Below are positions 47,329 to 56,080 of a DNA stretch of 64,000 nt, one piece after another. How positions within the stretch are numbered: the first letter of the stretch is position 1; every line of letters begins with the position of its first letter. The notes beneath the pieces are model-generated. The model had not been told where the DNA came from. It saw only the letters and a list, made by a program, of their open reading frames with translations, and did no database searches. The DNA is from Algorimicrobium echini. GTDB taxonomy: Bacteria; Bacteroidota; Bacteroidia; Flavobacteriales; Flavobacteriaceae. The translations under genes were made by a program, and so were the position numbers. The stretch is taken from NCBI RefSeq assembly GCF_900115185.1, contig NZ_FOVN01000004.1, positions 177,417 through 241,416 of the forward strand, given 5' to 3'.

Positions 47329-48741
47329 TTAATTTAAATCGAACAAACTGAATGAAATTCCAAAGTAGTATCCGAAATCGTAAACATTTTTTGTAAAATT
47401 ATCTATATCAATTATATCTGTTGTTTGGTCAACCTCTAAACCATTTGTTAGTTGGTTTACAGGGCCATAAGCAATACCTCCTGATAACGCAAGACGACTT
47501 TTACTACCAAAAAATAAGGAAGGACCTAATAGGAAATTAATACCTTTTAAATCTTCAGTAATAGGAATGGATAAACCGAAACTTCCTCCAATATTAAAGT
47601 TCTCACCAATAACTGGATAGAAGTTTATCATGGTGCTTAAATTAGGCACAAAATAATCGTTTACGTCCGCTCCAATAACACCGTTTTCGTCTATATAAAA
47701 GTCTTTTGCACTGTCGCCAAAATTATTTAAAGTTAAAGCCACGCTTGTATTAATTTTAAAACCGCCTTTTGAAAATAATTTAAGATTTCTAGTTTTTAAG
47801 GTGCTTTGTGAGTTTTCAACATTAGACGTTTTAGAAAATTCGCTCTGAACAAATTTTAATTCAATATTCACTTTATCGGCTTCAATTAAGTAATCGTAGG
47901 TTTGTTCAAATGATGATGCTTCTAAAGTTGCATACAATTCTTCTATTTTATTCAAGTTTTCAGATGAGTTTATGGAGGAAGCATTTAAAGATTTTAGCAT
48001 GTTTTTTAAATTTGTATACGCATTATTATGTGCAACCAATTCACCGCGAGATAATTCTGTATTTGATACTTCTTGCTCATTAATATCTGTTGCTAATGCA
48101 TTTAATTCTGAAGCGAGCTCTTGTGAGTCCTCTTGAACAACACGTTTCATACTAGATAAGAATACATAAAAATTATCTTCTGGATCGCTAACACGTGAAT
48201 CACTAACCTTATTTGCCGCATTTTTAACATTTGCCAAAATAGCTTCTTTATCTAAATTTGGGTTTAATAAGTTAGACATTAAGGTGGATTTAATGGCATC
48301 AATATTTGAAGAAAGTTTATTAAGATCGGAAAACTTATTAGAAACGCCTGCACCTCTTGAAGCAACTTTTTGACTAAACATACTTTCGTCAATGGGTAAA
48401 TTATCCACATTCAAACCAAGATCACCTCCAGAAAACGAACTAATGCCTCCTAAAAGTGAGCTAAAATTGAAACCACCAGATTCTGAATGGATGGCTTCTT
48501 CTTTTACATCTGCTTGAATATCCATAGCAAACGGGTTTACATTTTTTAGTTTTAATTCAACCAGACTATTTCGTTTAAATTTAGGTTTCAAAAGTGTGTC
48601 ATCTACCTTGTTATACTTATCTAGATGGTAGTAGTTAATTTCTTCTGTGTTGTAATCGTATATTACACGATATTTCTCTTGGGCATGCACCATAGAAAAA
48701 GTAGACATTAGTAATAGCAAAACTGATAAAAATGGTTTCAT
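47329..48741 (-). CDS. Exported probable outer-membrane protein heading the metacaspase operon
   Basis: This 470-aa protein has a signal peptide (1-20, ending VHAQ), a short beta N-terminus (YRVIYDYNTEEINYYHLD, VELKLKNVNPF), a Ser/Gly-rich low-complexity stretch and a long helical middle with many Asn/Ser/Glu (about 130-290). The last 160 residues have alternating strands ending in FGYYFGISFSLFDLN, as in outer-membrane barrels. I do not recognise a family. As the first gene of the metacaspase operon it may be a surface anchor, receptor or substrate for the proteases. Confidence 0.75.
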   Translation of the reverse strand: MKPFLSVLLLLMSTFSMVHAQEKYRVIYDYNTEEINYYHLDKYNKVDDTLLKPKFKRNSLVELKLKNVNPFAMDIQADVKEEAIHSESGGFNFSSLLGGISSFSGGDLGLNVDNLPIDESMFSQKVASRGAGVSNKFSDLNKLSSNIDAIKSTLMSNLLNPNLDKEAILANVKNAANKVSDSRVSDPEDNFYVFLSSMKRVVQEDSQELASELNALATDINEQEVSNTELSRGELVAHNNAYTNLKNMLKSLNASSINSSENLNKIEELYATLEASSFEQTYDYLIEADKVNIELKFVQSEFSKTSNVENSQSTLKTRNLKLFSKGGFKINTSVALTLNNFGDSAKDFYIDENGVIGADVNDYFVPNLSTMINFYPVIGENFNIGGSFGLSIPITEDLKGINFLLGPSLFFGSKSRLALSGGIAYGPVNQLTNGLEVDQTTDIIDIDNFTKNVYDFGYYFGISFSLFDLN

Positions 48742-49022
48742 AACTAGTTTAGTTTTATATGTAGTTTTTAAATTGTTAGCTGTTTACAGTTGGGATTAAC
48801 AAACTAAAAATTAACATAAATTTAAATAAATAATTCATCTTTAAAAGACATTCCTAAGAAAGCTTTGAAGAGTTATCTTACAAGTTCTATGCCACGAGAT
48901 TTTTTAAAACTTATCAATTGAAGTAATACGAGTATTTAAACATTTGATTTTCAGTGTTTAAATATGTTTTAAATTTTGATAAAATGTAACAATTTGTATG
49001 ATGATTAAATTTTACTATTTAA

Positions 49023-50753
49023 TTAAATAATTAACCGAACATCACCTAAATCCTGAATCTTATATGGAAATGTTTCACCAGGAGAACCAATAAACATGAA
49101 GTTAATTGGGATATTATATTTTTCTGATAATTCTTTAATTTTTTCAGGATTAAAATGTCCATGTTCTTCTATAAATTCAATGTGAATTTCAGGATAAGCC
49201 CGATCTAATACAGCAATATCACTTTGTAAATTTTTGGGTGTCACATAATCAGGCTTTAGTACGGTTACAATTTTCAAGCGCTTGGTATGTTCGTTTTTCT
49301 GAATATATTGTAAAACTTTATTCAAAGTGGATACATCATCATGATTTGTAAAAAACACGAATTCCTGATTATTTATGTGGTGAATTGTAAGTAACAGTTT
49401 TTTATTTAATTTTTCGAAAATAGGCAAATTAGAAGGTATTATATATTTTATGAATTGTAAAAAGCCACGTAATATTTGAATTCGAAATAACATAAAGCCA
49501 ACGATTAAAAGTGTCGGGATGAGGTACTCCATAAAAATAATTAAGTAGGGCGGATTTAAAACAATGTTTCCAATTAATGCTAATAAAACACCTGCTATAG
49601 CAAGTATAAGTGCGCCCACACTAGCTTTTTCTGGTCTTGGTAATTGTTTTCTATTAATTTTTAGCAATATATTTCCAACAGCAAAAAGAATCATGACACT
49701 TAAAAACGCAATGGTATATACACCAGCTAAAGCTTTTAGATTGCCTTGTGTGATAGTTAGGATGGTTATACATAACAGAAAAAAACTGATAGAAATAAGA
49801 TAAGAACTTCCTCTTTTATTCCTTTTTAGAAGAAATTTTGGTAAAATTCTATCTAAAGCCATCCGTTCAACCAAACCACCAACACCAACAAAAGATGTTA
49901 AAACAGCACCACTTAAAACCAACACTGCATCAATAGATATAATATAAAATAACCAGTTTCCGCCTGCTGTTTGGCCTAAAAATGAAAGTAGGGTTTCTTC
50001 GTGATTTCCAATAACAGAAATGGGAATAATTGCTAATGCTAAAAAGGCCAGCAATGGATTGAAAATTGTAACTACAACCCACATATTCCGTAAGGTTTTA
50101 GGAAATACACCTGGCTTTTGCTCTTCTACATAATTTGCAGAACTCTCAAAACCACTAATACCTAACATGGCAGCGGCAAAACCAAAAAACAGAGCCGTAG
50201 TTATGCTTCCTTCTATGGGATTTTTAAAATTTGCTATTAGACTTTCGTATCCATTTTGAAATAAATAGATACCACAAAAAACACATAAAAGTGTTAAAGA
50301 AGTTAAATGAAAAATAAAAATAGCAATAGCTACCTTTGATGATTCGCCAATGCCTAAAATTACAATAATCATAAACAGCGCCAGTAAACCAATGGTTGTA
50401 TAAACTATGGGAATGCCATTCCAAAGACTGTGTGCATATTTAACCGATTCGCTTGCCGAAATAACGGCAGTAGCCATATATGATAATACCGTAAGTGCTG
50501 CGGCAAAAGAGGCTGTCGATTTTTTTGTTGTATTCAATAAAGCATTGTAGGCTCCACCATTTAATGGTAAAGCTCCAACAACTTCACCATAAATTTTTCT
50601 GAATAAAAAAAGAATTAATGCAACAATAAGTAATGAAATCCAGGCATATTGTCCAGCATAAACAATGGCAAGTGCAGAAACATATAAACAAGAAGAGCTT
50701 ATGTCGTTACCACAAATGGCAGTGGCAGCCAATTGGTTTAAACGTTTTTTCAT
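49023..50753 (-). CDS. APC family amino-acid permease with C-terminal cytoplasmic domain
   Basis: This 576-aa protein has twelve helices over residues 1-430. The first is unusual in starting with QLAATAICGNDISSSCLYVSALA, the substrate-binding unwound helix of the family; GALPLNGGAYNALL and GISGFESSANYVEE also fit. The last 130 residues (NNQEFVFFTNHDDVSTLNKVL ... INFMFIGSPGE) look like a Usp-type alpha/beta domain that may regulate transport. The ATG is directly preceded by a T7 run and a 13-bp terminator-like hairpin, which suggests leader control. The substrate is unknown. Confidence 0.9.
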   Translation of the reverse strand: MKKRLNQLAATAICGNDISSSCLYVSALAIVYAGQYAWISLLIVALILFLFRKIYGEVVGALPLNGGAYNALLNTTKKSTASFAAALTVLSYMATAVISASESVKYAHSLWNGIPIVYTTIGLLALFMIIVILGIGESSKVAIAIFIFHLTSLTLLCVFCGIYLFQNGYESLIANFKNPIEGSITTALFFGFAAAMLGISGFESSANYVEEQKPGVFPKTLRNMWVVVTIFNPLLAFLALAIIPISVIGNHEETLLSFLGQTAGGNWLFYIISIDAVLVLSGAVLTSFVGVGGLVERMALDRILPKFLLKRNKRGSSYLISISFFLLCITILTITQGNLKALAGVYTIAFLSVMILFAVGNILLKINRKQLPRPEKASVGALILAIAGVLLALIGNIVLNPPYLIIFMEYLIPTLLIVGFMLFRIQILRGFLQFIKYIIPSNLPIFEKLNKKLLLTIHHINNQEFVFFTNHDDVSTLNKVLQYIQKNEHTKRLKIVTVLKPDYVTPKNLQSDIAVLDRAYPEIHIEFIEEHGHFNPEKIKELSEKYNIPINFMFIGSPGETFPYKIQDLGDVRLII

Positions 50754-50799
50754 AAAAAAAGCACATAATGAGTGTACTAAAGATAGTCATTATGTGCTT
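50754..50799 (-). terminator. Terminator-like hairpin abutting the permease start codon
   Basis: On the minus strand AAGCACATAATGA and TCATTATGTGCTT form a perfect 13-bp stem with a 15-nt loop, followed by T7 and then the permease ATG. On the plus strand no T run follows, so it is directional. It is either the terminator of the upstream carboxylase genes or an attenuator of the permease. Confidence 0.8.
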
Positions 50800-50895
50800 G
50801 GAATTTTTAAAAGCGTATTAAGTTTTATAATATTTTCAATCGAAATACATGAAATTAAATAATAATAAATTTTCTCTAAATCATGATAGCGTAAA

Positions 50896-50937
50896 TTATG
50901 ATGTTGATGTTGTGTTTCCAAAACAACTAACTGTCAT
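50896..50937 (-). other. Possible leader peptide upstream of the permease (speculative)
   Basis: A 13-codon open frame (MTVSCFGNTTSTS, then TAA) begins 25 nt after the carboxylase stop and lies about 97 nt upstream of the terminator-like hairpin. Six of the last six residues before the stop except Asn are Thr or Ser, which would suit amino-acid-responsive attenuation. It could equally be chance. Confidence 0.2.
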
Positions 50938-50962
50938 AGAAATATTATGCTTAATGAGTCAT

Positions 50963-52504
50963 TTACAACGGAATATTTCCATGTTTGCGTTTCGGTTTTT
51001 CAACTTGTTTATCTTCTAGCATAGAAAAAGCTTTAATTAATTTGCGTCTAGTAGTTTCGGGTAAAATAACTTCATCAATAAAACCACGTTGAGCAGCACT
51101 ATATGGGTTGGCAAACAAATCAGCGTATTCTGCCTCTTTTTCTTTCCATTTAGCCTCTTTGTCATCAGCTGCATTAATGTCTTTTTTAAAGATGATTTCT
51201 GCAGCACCTTTGGCACCCATTACTGCAATTTCGGCACTTGGCCAGGCGTAATTCATATCAGCACCTATGTGTTTAGAGTTCATAACATCATACGCACCAC
51301 CATAGGCTTTTCTGGTAATAACCGTTACTCTTGGTACTGTTGCTTCGCTAAAAGCGTATAGCAATTTTGCACCATGAACAATAATACCATTCCATTCTTG
51401 ATCTGTTCCTGGTAAAAAGCCTGGTACATCTTCTAAAACCAGTAAAGGAATATTAAAGGCATCGCAAAAACGAACAAATCTAGCGGCTTTTTTCGCGCTA
51501 TTAACATCTAAAACACCAGCTAAAAACATGGGCTGATTAGCAACAATACCTATACTTTTTCCGCCTAATCTGGCAAAGCCTACTATAATATTTTCGGCGT
51601 GGTTTTTATGAATTTCGTAGAAAGAATCGGTATCAATAATTCCAGAAATAACCGCGTGCATGTCATATGGTTTATTGGCATTGTCTGGAATAATTTGTGA
51701 TAATTCCTCGCGCATTTCATCAGCTAATTCATAAGGGATATCTTTTGTTTTTTCTTGATTGTTTTGAGGTAAGTAACTCAATAATTTTTTAATATCTTCT
51801 AGACATTCTACATCATTAGTTGCCGTAATATGTGCCACACCAGATTTGGTTGCATGTGCACTTGCGCCACCTAGCTCTTCACTAGTTACGTTTTCATTGG
51901 TAACCGTTTTAACAACATTTGGGCCTGTAACAAACATATAACTTGTGTCTTGAACCATGAGCGTGAAATCCGTCATAGCAGGTGAATATACGGCACCTCC
52001 AGCACAAGGTCCCATGATAGCAGATAACTGTGGAATAACGCCTGAAGCTTGCACATTACGGTAAAATATATCTGCATAACCACCAAGCGAACGGACGCCT
52101 TCTTGAATTCGTGCGCCTCCAGAATCATTAAGTCCTATAATAGGAGCACCCACTTTTACAGCTAAATCCATAACTTTACAGATTTTTTCAGCATGTGTTT
52201 CTGAAAGAGAGCCTCCAAAAACGGTGAAATCTTGCGCAAAAACATAAACCAATCTGCCAGAAACGGTTCCATAACCTGTTACAACACCATCCCCATAATA
52301 CTGTTGCTTGTCCATCCCAAAGTCTTTGGTTCTGTGTGTGACTAATGCGCCTATTTCTTCAAATGAGCCTTCGTCTAAAAGATATAAAACGCGCTCACGA
52401 GCGGTGAGTTTTTTGTTTGCATGTTGCTTTTCAATACGTTTTTCACCACCACCTAAATAGGATTGTGCTAATTTCTCGTTTAAGGTTTTTATTTTTGAAT
52501 CCAT
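50963..52504 (-). CDS. Acyl-CoA carboxylase carboxyltransferase (beta) subunit
   Basis: This 513-aa protein carries both carboxyltransferase halves. [22 protein letters not shown] near the start, [44 protein letters not shown], the oxyanion loop [12 protein letters not shown] and the second-half [25 protein letters not shown] are typical of propionyl-/acyl-CoA carboxylase beta chains. With the biotin carboxylase and the separate BCCP encoded just upstream, it makes a three-part biotin enzyme. Propionyl-CoA is the likeliest substrate (inference); no methylmalonyl-CoA mutase lies in the window to confirm it. Confidence 0.93.
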   Translation of the reverse strand: MDSKIKTLNEKLAQSYLGGGEKRIEKQHANKKLTARERVLYLLDEGSFEEIGALVTHRTKDFGMDKQQYYGDGVVTGYGTVSGRLVYVFAQDFTVFGGSLSETHAEKICKVMDLAVKVGAPIIGLNDSGGARIQEGVRSLGGYADIFYRNVQASGVIPQLSAIMGPCAGGAVYSPAMTDFTLMVQDTSYMFVTGPNVVKTVTNENVTSEELGGASAHATKSGVAHITATNDVECLEDIKKLLSYLPQNNQEKTKDIPYELADEMREELSQIIPDNANKPYDMHAVISGIIDTDSFYEIHKNHAENIIVGFARLGGKSIGIVANQPMFLAGVLDVNSAKKAARFVRFCDAFNIPLLVLEDVPGFLPGTDQEWNGIIVHGAKLLYAFSEATVPRVTVITRKAYGGAYDVMNSKHIGADMNYAWPSAEIAVMGAKGAAEIIFKKDINAADDKEAKWKEKEAEYADLFANPYSAAQRGFIDEVILPETTRRKLIKAFSMLEDKQVEKPKRKHGNIPL

Positions 52505-52605
52505 TTTTTTTATGTTTTCTCGCTAAAGTGCAGATGCATTTAGCTTTTGAAATTTTTTAATTTATTTACTCGTTGTTATTGGAAACTGTTTATAGTAACT
52601 GCAAA

Positions 52606-54048
52606 CTATTTAAGGGGTACTCGCAATAATTTCTGATCCGCTAAATACTGTTTTACGGCTATCATAGCTGCTATTTTTGCTTCGGCTTCTTGACTTTCTT
52701 TTAATGCCTCTGGGGAATAAAACTTTTTTACAAAATGGGTATCAAAATTACCGGAACGAAAGGCTTCATGTTTGCAAACAAATGATCCAAATGGTAAGGT
52801 TGTTTCGATACCTTGAATATGATAATCTGCAATAGCTGAAATCATTAGCTCAATAGCTTCTTCTCGTGTTTTTCCATAGGTAATAAGTTTGGATAACATC
52901 GGGTCGTAATAAATTGGAACGTCCATACCTTCTTCAAACCCGTTATCTACACGAATATTTTTACCTACAGGTAGTTTGTAAACCTCTAAATTACCAACAC
53001 TTGGTAGGAAATCGTTTAAGGGGTCTTCAGCATATACACGTAACTCTAATGCATGACCGTTTATTTTTAAATCGGATTGGCTTAAGGGTAACGCTTCGCC
53101 ACGTGCTACCCGAATTTGTAATTCTACCAAATCGGTATTACTTATAAGCTCGGTAACAGGATGTTCCACTTGTAAGCGTGTATTCATTTCAAGGAAATAG
53201 AAATTATGATCACCATCTAGTAAAAATTCAACTGTTCCAGCACCAATATAATCGCAGGCTTTAGCCACTTTTATGGCTGCTTCACCCATTTTATTTCGTA
53301 GTTCAGGAGTGAGTACAGATGAAGGTGCTTCTTCTACAACTTTTTGATGACGACGTTGAATACTACATTCCCGTTCAAATAAATGAATAATATTGCCATG
53401 TGTATCTGCCATGACTTGAATTTCAATATGGCGTGGCGAGGTTACATATTTTTCAATAAAAACAGAACCATCACCAAAAGCAGAAGTTGCTTCACTAATG
53501 GCACGATTCATTTGCGATTCAAAATCTGATTCTTTTTCAACAATACGCATTCCTTTTCCGCCTCCACCTGCTGAAGCTTTTATCAATATGGGAAACCCAA
53601 TATCTTTAGCTATTTTTTTAGCTTCAGGTATGTCTGTAATAGCTTCTTCGGTACCTGGTACCATTGGTATATTGTAGTGTTTCACCGCTTCTTTAGCTGC
53701 TAGTTTACTACCCATTACTTTAATAGCTTTGGATTTTGGACCAATAAATATCATGTTATTGGTTTCGCATAACTCTGCAAAATCTGCATTTTCAGATAAA
53801 AAGCCATAACCTGGGTGGATGGCATCTACCTCTAATTTTTTAGCAACTTCAATAATTTTATCACCTAACAAATATGATTGATTGGAAGGTGCTTCGCCAA
53901 TTAAAACAGCTTCGTCTGCATATTTTACGTGTGGAGCATTCCGATCTATTGTTGAATAAACGGCTACCGTTTTAATTCCCATTTTTTTTGCTGTTCGCAT
54001 GACACGAATAGCTATTTCACCACGATTTGCTACTAGTATTTTTTTCAT
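52606..54048 (-). CDS. accC: Biotin carboxylase subunit of acyl-CoA carboxylase
   Basis: This protein is 480 aa from MKKILVANRGEIAIRVM; an ATG two codons earlier is possible. It is an ATP-grasp enzyme: HPGYGFLSENADFA, the glycine-rich KASAGGGGKGMRIV, EKYVTSPRHIEIQ, the ERECSIQRRHQK segment and EMNTRLQVEHPVTE. It carboxylates the biotin of the neighbouring carrier protein. The carrier gene is 161 bp upstream and the transferase gene 101 bp downstream, all on the same strand. The leader before this gene holds two small hairpins. Confidence 0.95.
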   Translation of the reverse strand: MKKILVANRGEIAIRVMRTAKKMGIKTVAVYSTIDRNAPHVKYADEAVLIGEAPSNQSYLLGDKIIEVAKKLEVDAIHPGYGFLSENADFAELCETNNMIFIGPKSKAIKVMGSKLAAKEAVKHYNIPMVPGTEEAITDIPEAKKIAKDIGFPILIKASAGGGGKGMRIVEKESDFESQMNRAISEATSAFGDGSVFIEKYVTSPRHIEIQVMADTHGNIIHLFERECSIQRRHQKVVEEAPSSVLTPELRNKMGEAAIKVAKACDYIGAGTVEFLLDGDHNFYFLEMNTRLQVEHPVTELISNTDLVELQIRVARGEALPLSQSDLKINGHALELRVYAEDPLNDFLPSVGNLEVYKLPVGKNIRVDNGFEEGMDVPIYYDPMLSKLITYGKTREEAIELMISAIADYHIQGIETTLPFGSFVCKHEAFRSGNFDTHFVKKFYSPEALKESQEAEAKIAAMIAVKQYLADQKLLRVPLK

Positions 54049-54084
54049 TCCCATCGTTACCTTCCATACAGAAGGATTTTTTTA

Positions 54085-54140
54085 TTTCAAATTCCCCAAA
54101 AAGGGATAATTTATTTGTTGTTCCTGTAAAAAACAGGAGT
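54085..54140 (-). promoter_or_regulatory. Two small hairpins between BCCP and accC
   Basis: On the minus strand TCCTGT-N6-ACAGGA (about 54122-54139) and ATCCC-TTTT-TGGGGA (about 54092-54107) form two short stems in the 155-bp gap. They may adjust the ratio of BCCP to biotin carboxylase through mRNA processing. Evidence is structural only. Confidence 0.3.
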
Positions 54141-54209
54141 CTTACTTTTTTCTATGTTCTTAAAGGTCTTTTTTTTTGATTAAAGCGAATAAAATGTGCT
54201 TCTTAATTT

Positions 54210-54695
54210 TTATTCGAATTCAAGTAATAGTTGATTCTTATCAACGGCATCGCCTTTACTTACAGAAACCGACTTTATAATGCCATTTCTAGGGGATGTA
54301 ATAACATTTTCCATTTTCATGGCTTCTAGAATGATTAAGGTATCATCTTCATTAACTTCCTGACCCGCTTGAACGGCTATGTCCAAAATTAAACCTGGCA
54401 TGGGCGCTTTAATGTCATTAACTTGTTTGGAAGCGCCAATTTCGAAACCTAACTCTTGTATTAGCACATCTAAATAATCTTCAATTGCAATTTGATATAG
54501 CGTACCATTAATTTTTACCTGATACTGTTTTGCATTGAAATCTCTTTGTAAAATCTCTGCTTTGTAGGATTTGTTATTTTCTAAAATATGAAAGTGATTG
54601 GCGTGCTCTTTAACACTGTCTAGGGTTTCAATAGACTCTTTTTTAAAGTCGAATTCGTAAGTGTTATTAACTTTTGTATGATAAGTTTGACTCAT
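54210..54695 (-). CDS. Biotin carboxyl carrier protein subunit
   Basis: This protein is 161 aa from the ATG of MSQTYHTKVN; an upstream ATG adds 17 atypical residues (HIPYIYTSKNK). The C-terminal 75 residues form a biotinyl domain with the biotin site Lys127 in EAMKMENVI, preceded by APMPGLILDIAVQAGQEV. The N-terminal part (about 1-70) is the region that joins other subunits in Bacteroidota acyl-CoA carboxylases. It is the first gene of the three-gene carboxylase cluster. Confidence 0.93.
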   Translation of the reverse strand: MSQTYHTKVNNTYEFDFKKESIETLDSVKEHANHFHILENNKSYKAEILQRDFNAKQYQVKINGTLYQIAIEDYLDVLIQELGFEIGASKQVNDIKAPMPGLILDIAVQAGQEVNEDDTLIILEAMKMENVITSPRNGIIKSVSVSKGDAVDKNQLLLEFE

Positions 54696-54763
54696 TGATT
54701 TATTTTTAGAAGTGTAAATATAAGGAATATGTACCGTTTTGTTCAAATGGGTTTTAGATTTTA

Positions 54764-55435
54764 CTAAACTTTGAAATGAGAATCATTTTGGTGACGTTTA
54801 ATAGCGTTTCGCGATAAAACAATACCAATAAATAAGGAGATAAAAGCACCAATCCAAATCCCTGGAATAAAATCAATAAACAAGAAAAAGTCATACGCAC
54901 CATGAAAAACAATGGCCAGCAATAATCCAATGAGGTTTAATAATCTCTTATTTTTAGAGAATTTAGCTTTTCCCATATAATAACCCATTAGTATACCAAA
55001 CGTAGCATGAGCTGGAATGGCAGTAAAAGCTCGTAAAAGCGCTGCTTCGTAACCTCCTTCTAATACATACATAATATTTTCGGTTGCAGCGAAACCCATA
55101 GAAACCATTACGGCATATACAATTCCATCAAAAGGTTCGTTGAAAGCTTGTTTTGGCTGTGCGTAATAACGAACAATGATGTATTTACTGAATTCTTCAG
55201 TAAAACCGACAACAAAAAATGCTTTAATAAACATTTGAAGTACACTTGCTTCATCTAGCAAGAAATAATAATCAAATAGAATATAGAGTAGGGTTGTTAA
55301 TATAACACTAACAAATGCGCCAAAAAGAAACGCATAAAAAAGTAAGAGTTTAGGTTCTTTTTCGTATTTATCTTTTAAATAAATATATAGAATTATGATA
55401 CATACAGGCGCTATGGCAACAAGGAATAGATTCAT
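54764..55435 (-). CDS. PrsW-like intramembrane metalloprotease
   Basis: This 223-aa protein has about eight membrane helices. Glu80-Glu81 in VGFTEEFSKYIIV, His142 in AIPAHATFGILMG and His177/Asp181 in FHGAYDFFLF match the zinc-binding pattern of the PrsW/CAAX-like family. PrsW of Bacillus cleaves an anti-sigma factor (established); the substrate here is unknown. It lies between the NUDIX hydrolase gene (31 bp) and the carrier protein gene (68 bp) on the same strand. Confidence 0.85.
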   Translation of the reverse strand: MNLFLVAIAPVCIIILYIYLKDKYEKEPKLLLFYAFLFGAFVSVILTTLLYILFDYYFLLDEASVLQMFIKAFFVVGFTEEFSKYIIVRYYAQPKQAFNEPFDGIVYAVMVSMGFAATENIMYVLEGGYEAALLRAFTAIPAHATFGILMGYYMGKAKFSKNKRLLNLIGLLLAIVFHGAYDFFLFIDFIPGIWIGAFISLFIGIVLSRNAIKRHQNDSHFKV

Positions 55436-55465
55436 GAAAGCAAAGTAATTAAAAATAATGGAAAC

Positions 55466-56017
55466 TTACTGTGTAACTAACGTTATGGCTTTCAAAACAG
55501 ACTCATAATATTTCTTGTTTGAGGGTACAAAATAATTCGTATTTGTACTGTGTTGTAAAAGCAATTTAAACTGATCTAGAGTTACTAACTGTAAGGCATC
55601 AACTTCCTCTGGTTGTGGTTTTAGTTTATTAATAGAAACCGGTAGTTTAGCTATGTATGTGTGGTGGAATTCATTATCAATGATTCCATTTTTATAACTT
55701 TGAAAGCAAGGGAAGACGCCAATTTTTTTTAAATCAAACTCTGAAATTGTTAAGCCAATTTCTTCTTGTGTTTCACGGATAGCAGCTTGTTCAATCGTTT
55801 CACCTGCATCTACATGGCCAGCAACTGATACATCCCACAGAAGCGGACAAATAACTTTTTTTACAGATCGTTGCGCCAATAATATGTCGCCTTTTGCCGT
55901 ATATAACCAAATATGAGCCGTGTTATGATGATAGCCTTTATCATGAACTTCCGACTTTAATGCGGTTTTGCCCGTTTCTTGGCCTGTTTTAGTAACGATA
56001 TCTATGCGCTCATCCAT
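55466..56017 (-). CDS. NUDIX hydrolase (IPP-isomerase-like/YfcD type)
   Basis: This protein is 183 aa from MDERIDIV, the typical start of this subgroup (an ATG two codons earlier also exists). The Nudix box runs G69-x5-E75-x7-REtqEEiG to Gly90 in the longer numbering, and all key residues are present. HDKGYHHNTAHIWLY and AGHVDAGET are typical of the IPP-isomerase-like branch. The substrate is unknown, probably a nucleotide or isoprenoid diphosphate. Confidence 0.9.
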   Translation of the reverse strand: MDERIDIVTKTGQETGKTALKSEVHDKGYHHNTAHIWLYTAKGDILLAQRSVKKVICPLLWDVSVAGHVDAGETIEQAAIRETQEEIGLTISEFDLKKIGVFPCFQSYKNGIIDNEFHHTYIAKLPVSINKLKPQPEEVDALQLVTLDQFKLLLQHSTNTNYFVPSNKKYYESVLKAITLVTQ

Positions 56018-56045
56018 GTACAATTATTTAAGTGGAAAGATAAAA

Positions 56046-56075
56046 CTAAAAAAAACTCCCACTTTCGTAGGAGTT
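56046..56075 (-). terminator. Rho-independent terminator after the M42 gene
   Basis: On the minus strand AACTCCTAC and GTGGGAGTT pair over 9 bp (one T-G) with a GAAA tetraloop, followed by T8, just beyond the stop of the M42 gene. Confidence 0.88.
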
Positions 56076-56080
56076 AAAAT

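Noticed and set aside
35397-48741. Cytoplasmic anti-phage caspase system
   Set aside because: All six proteins have export signals, and no NTPase, nucleic-acid sensor or nuclease gene is present. A defence role is possible but the standard cytoplasmic model does not fit.
50665-50862. Plus-strand 65-aa reading frame over the permease start
   Set aside because: It is antisense to the permease N-terminus, crosses the 13-bp hairpin and has no family features.
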